Shown here: piece after piece, positions 1 to 5,259 of the stretch
Layout: every line of letters starts with the position of its first letter
Position numbering within the stretch: position 1 is the first letter of the stretch
NCBI GenBank assembly: GCA_031283865.1
Contig: JAITAX010000275.1
Coordinates: 1-5,259, forward strand
Direction: 5' to 3'
DNA from: Eubacteriales Family XIII. Incertae Sedis bacterium
GTDB lineage: Bacteria > Bacillota > Clostridia > Peptostreptococcales > Anaerovoracaceae
Length of the DNA: 5,259 nucleotides
Program-made: the position numbers and the translations under genes
Notes under the pieces: generated by a model
Databases searched by the model: none
Told to the model about the DNA's origin: nothing
What the model saw: only the letters and a program-made list of their open reading frames with translations

Positions 1-2220
1 ATGAAAGAAAAATTTAAAAGGCCGCTCTTTATGACGGCTGCGGTGCTCGCCCTCGGCCTCGCGCTCGCGTCCGCTTCCGGCGCGTCCGCGTTCGCGGCGG
101 ATCATCTCTATGACATAACAGATCTGTCCGTCGTCGTCGAGGACGGTTCTACAGCAAATACGGTGCGCGTGCTGAACGGAAACAACGGCAATGTCTTGCA
201 GGACAACATCGATCCCTCGAGCGACCGGATCGTCATCCGCGGCACCACGGACCACAACCGCATCGAGGTCAAAACCACGCGCTTCACGGTGATTGAGCTG
301 CAAGGAGTAACGATCAATGTGAGCGCCGACGACAACGCCTGCGCCTTTTCCCTGATCCCGGGCGCGAACGTGCGCCTTATCGTGAATGAGGGAGAATATT
401 TTGACGACGACGGCCATAGCTTTTTCCGGGGCATCAGCCTGCTGAACAGCGGCATACGGCGCGCGGGCCTTGAGGTGCCGGCCGGCGCCTCCGGGCTTTC
501 TTCGTGCGCGTCCTTGGAAATCCTCGACGCGAACCACCCCAAAAACACGTTCCAATTGACGGCGACAAGCGCGAGCCACGGCGCGGGGATCGGCGGCGCA
601 AGCGGCGAGAACGCGGGCAGCGTACTGGTCCGCAGCGCCACTGTCAAGGCTTACAGCGGCGGCTACGGCGCGGGGATCGGCGGCGGCTTCGGCGGCGCGG
701 GCGGCCGGTTCGTCATGGACGGCGGCGATGTGGATACGGGCAGCAGCAACAGTGCGCGCGTCGGTCAGGGCGCGGGCATAGGCGGCGGCTATAACGGTGT
801 CGGCGGCACGGTCGTAATCGTGTCGCGGGCGCCGGCCGGCTATCCGAAGCTCACCGCTTTCAGTTCGAGGAACGGAGAGGGCGAGGGCGCGGGGCTGGGC
901 GGCGGCGCGAACGCGAACGGCGGCATCGTCGCGATCAACTGCCACGAGGATCTCAAGGCGAACGGCGGCGGCATATCGGTCTACAGCTCCGCGAACGCGA
1001 CCGGGCGCGGCGCAGGCATAGGCGGCGGCTTTCGCGGCGCGGGCGGCACGACCGTCATCACGGATTACAATGGATCCATAACCGCCGCAAGCAGTTCCGG
1101 GGCACCGGGCATCGCCGGCGCGCCCGGCAACGGCGCAGACATAGGCGCGGGCTACGGGAACGGCAGCCACGGCAACCAACTCGTCCTCACGCAGTCCGCT
1201 GCGGGTGACCGCGTCGTCGGCAATGTCGTCCTGCCCGACACCGTCTTGCAGTACAACGTCGGCAAGGCCGGCCTGCCCGACACGGTTCTCGAATACAGAA
1301 TCGCAAGCGCGGACAAACTCATCGTGCCTGCGGGCGCTTCCCTGCGCGTTTCCGTCAACACCACGTTAATCAATAAAGGTGAAATTGAGAATTACGGAAC
1401 AATCTACAATGACTGGAGATTCGACAACGGCAATGGGACGATCCGAAACAAGGCCGTTTTCTATACGGGCGGACAGCTTTTTATAGCGGGTACCTATATC
1501 GGCGAGCATCCGCGACCGTCCGGTACGGCCTCTTCCGTCCCCGCTCCGAGCAATCCCGCTTGGCCGAGCCTGCCAATCCCGTCGTACTCGCAACTGCCGG
1601 CGGCAGACCGCAGCGCTTGGGTGGAGTACAGCATCAGCGGAACGACGGCGACGCTGCGCCTGACGCAGAGCAAGACGGCGGAGATCGTCTCCGCCTCGGA
1701 GGACGGGACGGCGGACATCGACCTTTCGGAATTGGACGGCGTCACGGAGGCGGCCTTTCCAAGGCAGGCTTTGATCGACTTCGCGAACAAGGGTCTCGAC
1801 GTGGAGTTCATCATGCCGCGCGGCACCGTGCGCCTGAGCCGGGAGGCGGCGCGCGACATCGCGGGTCAGGGCAACGACACGCGGCTGTACCTCCGCTTTC
1901 GCCCCGTGCAGATGCAAACGCTGAGCGCGTTGTACCGCGCCGCCCTGTGGGACGGCGATGTCGTCTACGAGCTGTCGGCGACCGTCGGCGCGCGCAGCGT
2001 CGGCAGTTTCAACGGTGAAGTCACCGTAATCCTGCCCTATGCCGGCGGCTTATCCGCGGGCGCGTGGTATCTGAACGAACACGGACGGCGCGAAACGATG
2101 GCGTCCGCCTACGAAAGCGGTTCCCTGCACCTTACGCTTCATTATTTCTCGCTCTTCGTGATCGGGCGCGCCGACGCGCCCGCGACGGGCGGCGGAACAC
2201 CCTGGTATTATGTGCGATAG
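1..2220 (+). CDS. Secreted GAGIGG-repeat beta-solenoid surface protein
   Basis: A complete 739-residue exported protein. Residues 1-33 form a signal peptide: a K/R-rich start, a hydrophobic Ala/Leu core, and probable cleavage after A32 or A33. Residues 34-175 are a beta-rich N-terminal domain ending in A-S-L-E-I-L. Residues 194-384 carry six glycine-rich turns, at 194, 223, 257, 296 and 337 with a GADIGAG cap at 378. Residues 458-488 form a short Asn-x-Gly hexapeptide stretch, 500-537 a Pro/Ser-rich linker, and 538-732 a C-terminal domain with FNGEVTVILPY, GAWYLNE and YFSLFVIG strands; it ends in TPWYYVR. This layout resembles clostridial cell-surface proteins with predicted beta-helix repeats, some described as carbohydrate-binding; the ligand here is unknown. 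No sortase signal, SLH domain or membrane anchor is visible. It is a paralogue of the next gene but lacks the vWA domain. The ATG is the first base of the window, so its ribosome binding site and promoter cannot be seen. Confidence 0.9.
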   Translation: MKEKFKRPLFMTAAVLALGLALASASGASAFAADHLYDITDLSVVVEDGSTANTVRVLNGNNGNVLQDNIDPSSDRIVIRGTTDHNRIEVKTTRFTVIELQGVTINVSADDNACAFSLIPGANVRLIVNEGEYFDDDGHSFFRGISLLNSGIRRAGLEVPAGASGLSSCASLEILDANHPKNTFQLTATSASHGAGIGGASGENAGSVLVRSATVKAYSGGYGAGIGGGFGGAGGRFVMDGGDVDTGSSNSARVGQGAGIGGGYNGVGGTVVIVSRAPAGYPKLTAFSSRNGEGEGAGLGGGANANGGIVAINCHEDLKANGGGISVYSSANATGRGAGIGGGFRGAGGTTVITDYNGSITAASSSGAPGIAGAPGNGADIGAGYGNGSHGNQLVLTQSAAGDRVVGNVVLPDTVLQYNVGKAGLPDTVLEYRIASADKLIVPAGASLRVSVNTTLINKGEIENYGTIYNDWRFDNGNGTIRNKAVFYTGGQLFIAGTYIGEHPRPSGTASSVPAPSNPAWPSLPIPSYSQLPAADRSAWVEYSISGTTATLRLTQSKTAEIVSASEDGTADIDLSELDGVTEAAFPRQALIDFANKGLDVEFIMPRGTVRLSREAARDIAGQGNDTRLYLRFRPVQMQTLSALYRAALWDGDVVYELSATVGARSVGSFNGEVTVILPYAGGLSAGAWYLNEHGRRETMASAYESGSLHLTLHYFSLFVIGRADAPATGGGTPWYYVR
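580..1152 (+). repeat. Six-turn GAGIGG glycine-rich repeat array (first gene)
   Basis: Residues 194-384 contain GAGIGG at 194, 223, 257 and 337, GAGLGG at 296, and a terminal GADIGAG at 378. Spacings are 29, 34, 39, 41 and 41 residues, so the units lengthen along the array. Each turn is followed by a Gly-rich loop and a short beta strand of the VLV, TVV or GIVAI type, then an A-x-S segment. At DNA level the core is close to GGCGCGGGSATMGGCGGC. The pattern fits a right-handed beta-helix or solenoid; the fold is inferred from periodicity, not shown. Confidence 0.85.
1231..1314 (+). repeat. Tandem 42-bp duplication in the first gene
   Basis: Two adjacent 14-residue units, LPDTVLQYNVGKAG (residues 411-424) and LPDTVLEYRIASAD (425-438). 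The first 11 bases, CTGCCCGACAC, are identical and the rest has diverged. The second gene has only one such unit (LPASIERYTVSALD), so the extra copy arose by local duplication in the first gene or was lost in the second. Confidence 0.7.
1372..1464 (+). repeat. Asn-x-Gly hexapeptide solenoid (first gene)
   Basis: Residues 458-488 read as about five units of near-six residues: NKGEIE, NYGTIY, NDWRFD, the seven-residue NGNGTIR, and NKAVFY. Asn leads each unit and a hydrophobic residue stands at position five in most. It follows the L-I-V-P-A-G strand. A second, tighter repeat type than the GAGIGG array, probably stacked beta rungs. Confidence 0.65.
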
Positions 2221-2234
2221 CGCGCGAGGGTTTT

Positions 2235-2242
2235 AAAGGAGA
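2235..2242 (+). promoter_or_regulatory. Ribosome binding site of the vWA-domain gene
   Basis: AAAGGAGA sits six bases before the ATG at 2249, within the 28-base gap. It supports this start and independent translation initiation within a polycistronic message. Confidence 0.85.
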
Positions 2243-2248
2243 CGGCCT

Positions 2249-4966
2249 ATGGCGGTTCACATCGAAAAGACGGCTTTTGCGGCGCGCGCGGCAGCTGCGG
2301 CGCGTCTCGCTTTCGCGTGCGTGCTCGGCGCGGCGCTCGCCCTGTGCCTCACCTGCGCGTTTGCGCCTTGGGCGCACGCGGCGGGGCGGAGCTACACCTT
2401 TGACATATCGCAGGGACCCATCATCATCGATGACGGATCGACGGTTGAAACCCTAAGCGTTTGGACCGCGAATCCCGGCCTGCAGGATCCGGATCTTCTC
2501 ATCCTGCAAAACCGGACGCTCGTCCTCGGGGCGCCGAATTTCACCCTGCAACAGGATCTCATCCTGCCCGACGATACAATTGTAATCACGGGCGCCTCGA
2601 CGCAAGATTTCATCGCGGTCAAGTCCGCGCGCCGCGCGCACATCGTCATAGATAAGCTGTCGATCAACAGGAGCCTCAACGAGGATAAATGCGCGTTCTT
2701 CCTGTGTGACCGCGCGAACGTCACCCTCAGTCTGTCCGGGGAGAACAGTTTGATTAGCGGTCCGTCCTATGCGGGGATCCGCGTGCCGCTAACCGCGTCG
2801 CTTGAGATCCTCGGCGACGGCAGCTTCATCAACAGGCCAAACAAAGCGGAAAAAGACATCGTCCTGATCGTTGACGTATCCGGCAGTATGTACGGAGACA
2901 GAATAAGCAAAACAAAAGAAGCGGCTATTCAATTTTGTACGACTGTTTTGAACGGGCGGAACGATACGCGTATCTCTTTTGTAACATCCTCAGATACGGC
3001 AACCGTAAAAATCGAATCCAGTTCGGATATAGATGCTCTAACCAATGCGATCAACTCAATTAGTGCGGTCGGAGGAAACGAAGATCCGTTCGGCTTGCCC
3101 ACGGCAAAGAAATTATTGAGCAAGACGGCAAATCAGGGCATTGTGATCTTATTGTCAGACGGTGTGCCGCATCACCCGCAAGTGGTTTCTGATACCGCCA
3201 AAGAGTTGATGCAACAGTACGATATGTACACCATCGGCGTTTCGCCGCCGGCTGCGGGAAAGGATCTTCTTCGCGAATGCCAAAACCGAGGATATTATGA
3301 TATCACGGATCTTTCCAACCTGCAAACCGTTTTCAACGACATCGGCAATGCGATTACAGGCGGTTCCGACACGCTGACCGCCATAAGCGCAAGCCCCGCC
3401 GCAGGCGTACAGATCGGCGGCGCGGGGATCGGCGGCAACGACGGGGAAAGCGCAGGCAGCATCACGATTCGCGGCGCGGGCGTCACGGCGTACAGCGGCG
3501 GCTGCGGCGCAGGAATCGGCGGCGGGCGCGGCGGCGCGGGCGGGCGCTTCCTGCTCGACGGCGGCGTTGTGAACGCCTGCAGCGCGCTGCTCGACGACGC
3601 CTACGGCGCGGGCATAGGCGGCGGCCAAGGCGGCGCAGGCGGCTCTGTCGCGATAAAGGACGGCTATCTTTTCGCCTGCAGCGCCGCGAACGGCAAGGGC
3701 TACGGCGCGGGGATCGGCTCGGGCGCGGGCGGTGCGAACGGCGGCAACATCGCAATCGTGCACGCGCAGGAGCTGGAGGCTTACAGCGCAAAGGCAGACG
3801 GTGACGGCTACGGCGCAGGAATCGGCGGCGGCTTCCAAAGCCCCTGCGGCACGGTCGTGATTACGGAGTACACGAACATCACCGCGGCGAGCGCAGCGAG
3901 CGCAGCGGGCGGCACGGGTCGCGGCGCGGACATCGGCGCCGGCGAGGGGAGCGGCAACCACGGCAATCAGCTCATCCTCACAAATTCCGCGGGCGGCGAC
4001 TACCTCATCGGACAGGTCGTCCTGCCCGCCTCTATCGAGCGCTACACGGTTTCCGCCCTCGACAGGCTGATTCTCCCCGCCGGCAGCTCCCTCACCGTCC
4101 CCGCGGGCGTCACGCTCGTAAACGACGGCATCATCGAGAACTACGGCAGCCTGAACAACAACGCTACCCTCGTGAACAACGGGCGCATTGACAACTTCGC
4201 CGTCCTGCGGAACAACGGGCAATTCATACGAAATCCCGGGAGCTTCTTCAACGGCGATCCGTCCGTTCCCGCCGCAAACGACGTCTCGTACTTCGACAGG
4301 GCGGCCTCGTGGTACACGCCCGGCGGCAGTTCCTCGCGAAGCTTTCCGGCGGCGAACGGCAAGGTATGGGTGGATTACAGCCTCTCGGGGACTGCGGCGA
4401 CCCTGCATCTGACGCCGCAGAAAGCGGAAGAGATCGTCCGCAATTCTGAGGACGGAACGGCGGATTTTGATTTCACGGGCACAAATGTCACGGAATGGTC
4501 TTTCCCGAAAGCCGCCTTTGGCTATTTTGCCGACAAGAATCTCGCCGTCGAATTTAAGACGCCGACCGGCGCCGTTCGCTTGGATCGCACGGCGGTAACG
4601 GATCTCGCGGACCAAGGCGGCGGCGAGCAATTCCACCTGCTGCTCCGCCGTGCGGACGCGTATGCGCTGAGCTTGGCGCAGCGGAGCGCGCTGCGGGCGG
4701 ACGAGGCCGTTTATGAATTGACGGCTGCCGTCGACGGCCAAAAGCTTCGCAGCTTCAACGGTTTCATTACCGTGGTCGTACCCTATTCCGGGATTTTGCC
4801 CGGCGGCGCGTGGCGTTTGGACGAAAACAGGGCGCGCGTTGCGGCGCCCGTCGTCTGCGAGAACGGCGTCCTGCGCTTCACGACAAACCGCTTCGCATTC
4901 TTCGCGGTCGGGCGCGGCGGTTCACCCGCGACGGATACAAATACGCCTTGGTACTACATACGCTGA
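2249..4966 (+). CDS. Secreted vWA-domain GAGIGG-repeat surface protein
   Basis: A complete 905-residue exported protein. The signal peptide has a long Ala/Leu/Cys-rich core with cleavage likely after A44 (A-H-A). Residues 45-188 match the N-terminal domain of the upstream paralogue. Residues about 202-372 are a von Willebrand factor A domain with the metal-site motif D209-x-S211-x-S213 and a distal D304 in LLSDG; the usual third-position Thr is not obvious, since G275-G276-N277-E278-D279 stands there. Six glycine-rich turns follow at 391, 420, 453, 486, 522 and 559, then an Asn-x-Gly hexapeptide solenoid at 625-669, and a C-terminal domain from about 705 ending in TPWYYIR. vWA domains commonly bind protein or matrix ligands through a metal ion, so a surface adhesion role is inferred. 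The start follows AAAGGAGA by six bases, 28 bases after the upstream stop, consistent with cotranscription. No anchor signal is visible. Confidence 0.92.
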   Translation: MAVHIEKTAFAARAAAAARLAFACVLGAALALCLTCAFAPWAHAAGRSYTFDISQGPIIIDDGSTVETLSVWTANPGLQDPDLLILQNRTLVLGAPNFTLQQDLILPDDTIVITGASTQDFIAVKSARRAHIVIDKLSINRSLNEDKCAFFLCDRANVTLSLSGENSLISGPSYAGIRVPLTASLEILGDGSFINRPNKAEKDIVLIVDVSGSMYGDRISKTKEAAIQFCTTVLNGRNDTRISFVTSSDTATVKIESSSDIDALTNAINSISAVGGNEDPFGLPTAKKLLSKTANQGIVILLSDGVPHHPQVVSDTAKELMQQYDMYTIGVSPPAAGKDLLRECQNRGYYDITDLSNLQTVFNDIGNAITGGSDTLTAISASPAAGVQIGGAGIGGNDGESAGSITIRGAGVTAYSGGCGAGIGGGRGGAGGRFLLDGGVVNACSALLDDAYGAGIGGGQGGAGGSVAIKDGYLFACSAANGKGYGAGIGSGAGGANGGNIAIVHAQELEAYSAKADGDGYGAGIGGGFQSPCGTVVITEYTNITAASAASAAGGTGRGADIGAGEGSGNHGNQLILTNSAGGDYLIGQVVLPASIERYTVSALDRLILPAGSSLTVPAGVTLVNDGIIENYGSLNNNATLVNNGRIDNFAVLRNNGQFIRNPGSFFNGDPSVPAANDVSYFDRAASWYTPGGSSSRSFPAANGKVWVDYSLSGTAATLHLTPQKAEEIVRNSEDGTADFDFTGTNVTEWSFPKAAFGYFADKNLAVEFKTPTGAVRLDRTAVTDLADQGGGEQFHLLLRRADAYALSLAQRSALRADEAVYELTAAVDGQKLRSFNGFITVVVPYSGILPGGAWRLDENRARVAAPVVCENGVLRFTTNRFAFFAVGRGGSPATDTNTPWYYIR
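2852..3364 (+). other. vWA domain module inserted in the second gene
   Basis: This segment encodes residues 202-372. It begins with KDIVLIVDVSGSM, the first beta strand and metal-site loop of a vWA domain, continues through RISFV and GIVILLSDG strands and a YTIGVSP strand, and ends with a YYDITDLSNLQTVFNDI helix, the usual last element. The paralogue at 1-2220 has no counterpart: there A-S-L-E-I-L is followed within about 20 residues by the first GAGIGG turn. Hand-counted GC over 2881-3360 is about 47% (227 of 480), against about 58% over 2641-2820 and about 75% over 3361-3600. Confidence 0.9.
3419..3943 (+). repeat. Six-turn GAGIGG glycine-rich repeat array (second gene)
   Basis: Residues 391-565 contain GAGIGG at 391, 420, 453 and 522, GAGIGS at 486, and a closing GADIGAG at 559. 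Spacings are 29, 33, 33, 36 and 37 residues. Turn number, first spacing (29) and the GADIGAG cap match the upstream paralogue, so the array was inherited as a block and not re-expanded in one copy. Extra cysteines occur in the loops here (SGGCGAG, NACSA, FACSA, SPCGT) that the first gene lacks at the same places. Confidence 0.85.
3887..3904 (+). repeat. Perfect 9-bp tandem repeat, two copies
   Basis: GCGAGCGCA occurs twice in tandem, in frame, encoding A-S-A A-S-A just before the GADIGAG cap of the second gene. A change in copy number would keep the frame. The matching place in the first gene holds an unrelated GAPGIAGAPG stretch, so this loop varies freely between the paralogues. Confidence 0.6.
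4112..4255 (+). repeat. Asn-x-Gly hexapeptide solenoid (second gene)
   Basis: From N625 the sequence runs in strict six-residue steps: NDGIIE, NYGSLN, NNATLV, NNGRID, NFAVLR, NNGQFI, then a shifted RNPGSF. Position one is Asn, position three Gly or Ala, and position five a bulky hydrophobic residue. It has one or two more units than the first gene and is more regular. Likely a short beta-helical spacer between the glycine-rich array and the C-terminal domain. Confidence 0.7.
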
Positions 4967-4981
4967 GTCCGGAACCTGCAT

Positions 4982-4987
4982 GGAGGT
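4982..4987 (+). promoter_or_regulatory. Ribosome binding site deciding the TTG start
   Basis: GGAGGT lies six bases before the TTG at 4994. It decides the start of the third gene, because the nearby ATG at 4980 overlaps this site and opens a frame that stops after five codons. Confidence 0.85.
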
Positions 4988-4993
4988 ACTGTT

Positions 4994-5259
4994 TTGAATA
5001 TAAAGAATATATTCCGAAACACTTTTGTTCTCATAGCGGCATTTCTGCTCCTCTTCGGTCCCGGCGCGCTGCGAGCGCAGGCCGCGCCGGCCGAGGTTCC
5101 TATCGACCTCGCGGCCTATCCCTACGGGGATCCGGAATACGGCTGGACCGTGAACGCGAACAACAGGACAATCCTGATTTTCGGCGCGACGGACGCCGTC
5201 GGTACGCAAAAATTCCGCTACACGATCCTGCGCTCCGATTTCACGGGGCATTCCGCCTA
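4994..5259 (+). CDS. Partial exported protein, possible third paralogue, TTG start
   Basis: The first 88 codons of a gene that runs off the window. The start is TTG at 4994, chosen because GGAGGT lies six bases upstream and translation at once gives a convincing signal peptide: M-N-I-K-N-I-F-R, then a hydrophobic stretch at residues 11-22, with probable cleavage after A30 (A-Q-A). No in-frame ATG exists in the visible part. The mature start is rich in Pro, Asp and Tyr, and the segment RTILIFGATD resembles DRIVIRGTTD in the first gene and DTIVITGAST in the second. With the tandem position this suggests a third member of the family, but the visible part is too short to be sure. It follows the second gene's stop by 27 bases, so it is probably in the same operon. 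Confidence 0.75.
   Translation, partial: MNIKNIFRNTFVLIAAFLLLFGPGALRAQAAPAEVPIDLAAYPYGDPEYGWTVNANNRTILIFGATDAVGTQKFRYTILRSDFTGHSA

Noticed and set aside
1099..1134. GAPGIAGAPGNG as a collagen-like segment in the first gene
   Set aside because: Only about four Gly-x-y triplets are present, too few for a triple helix; it is better seen as a loop of the glycine-rich solenoid.
1231..1287. LPDTV, twice, as a possible LPXTG-type sortase signal
   Set aside because: Both copies are internal (residues 411 and 425) in a duplicated strand, have Val and not Gly at position five, and are not followed by a hydrophobic segment and basic tail near the C-terminus.
2163..2182. Inverted repeat CGGGCGCG-CCGA-CGCGCCCG near the end of the first gene, as a terminator or attenuator
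   Set aside because: The 8-bp stem lies inside coding sequence, has no following T-run, and such palindromes are expected by chance in GC-rich Arg/Ala/Asp codons.
2336..2380. A lipoprotein lipobox at LALC or LTC in the second gene's signal peptide
   Set aside because: The residues before each Cys (Leu, Thr) do not fit the usual Gly/Ala/Ser, and a good type I cleavage site (A-H-A) follows at residues 42-44.
3295..3315. Seven residues YDITDLS shared between the vWA domain's last element and the first gene's residues 37-43
   Set aside because: The codons differ, the surroundings do not align, and Y-x-x-T-D-L-S is common at the end of vWA domains, so coincidence is the simplest reading.
3155..4741. 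A 528-codon open frame on the minus strand across the repeat array and C-terminal part of the second gene
   Set aside because: It is Ala/Arg/Asp-rich with no recognisable domain, no ribosome binding site, and mirrors GGC/GCG-rich sense codons, whose complement rarely forms stops. The sense frame has a signal peptide, a vWA domain and a paralogue.
4980..4997. Five-codon frame M-E-V-L-F ending in a TGA that overlaps the TTG start (TTGA), as a leader peptide or coupling element
   Set aside because: Its ATG overlaps the ribosome binding site of the third gene, it has no good site of its own, and it is too short to separate from chance.

Overview
The window holds three consecutive plus-strand genes that read as one operon of secreted or cell-surface proteins: two complete genes (1-2220 and 2249-4966) and the first 88 codons of a third (4994-5259). 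The gaps are only 28 and 27 bases, each downstream gene has a clear purine-rich ribosome binding site, and no terminator or promoter is visible between them. The window opens on the first start codon, so the operon promoter lies outside it. No RNA gene, transposon, CRISPR array or gene-free stretch over 300 bases is present.

The likely host is a fairly GC-rich anaerobic member of the Bacillota, probably a clostridial lineage. This is inferred from the strong AAAGGAGA and GGAGGT ribosome binding sites, a TTG start, and protein architecture (GAGIGGG glycine-rich solenoid plus a C-terminal domain familiar from clostridial surface proteins). The phylum is a moderate-confidence guess; nothing here fixes genus or species.

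Genes 1 and 2 are paralogues with the same order: signal peptide; an N-terminal beta-rich domain ending in an A-S-L-E-I-L strand; six GAGIGG-type turns closed by a GADIGAG cap; an 'L(I/L)xPAG' strand followed by a short Asn-x-Gly hexapeptide solenoid; a variable linker; and a roughly 200-residue C-terminal domain ending in the same tail, TPWYY(V/I)R. Gene 2 differs by one large insertion: a von Willebrand factor A (vWA) domain placed between the N-terminal domain and the first GAGIGG turn. That insert is clearly less GC-rich than its surroundings (about 47% against about 58% before and about 75% after, by hand count), which suggests it was acquired as a module.

The third gene starts at TTG, encodes a signal peptide, and its first visible mature residues weakly resemble the N-terminal domain of the other two, so it may be a third family member.

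Together these look like a set of exported, repeat-built binding or adhesion proteins, one carrying a probable metal-dependent vWA ligand-binding module. None has a visible LPXTG signal, SLH domain or C-terminal membrane segment, so how they stay on the cell (if they do) is unexplained. The shared C-terminal tail and the precise vWA insertion are the points most worth following up.
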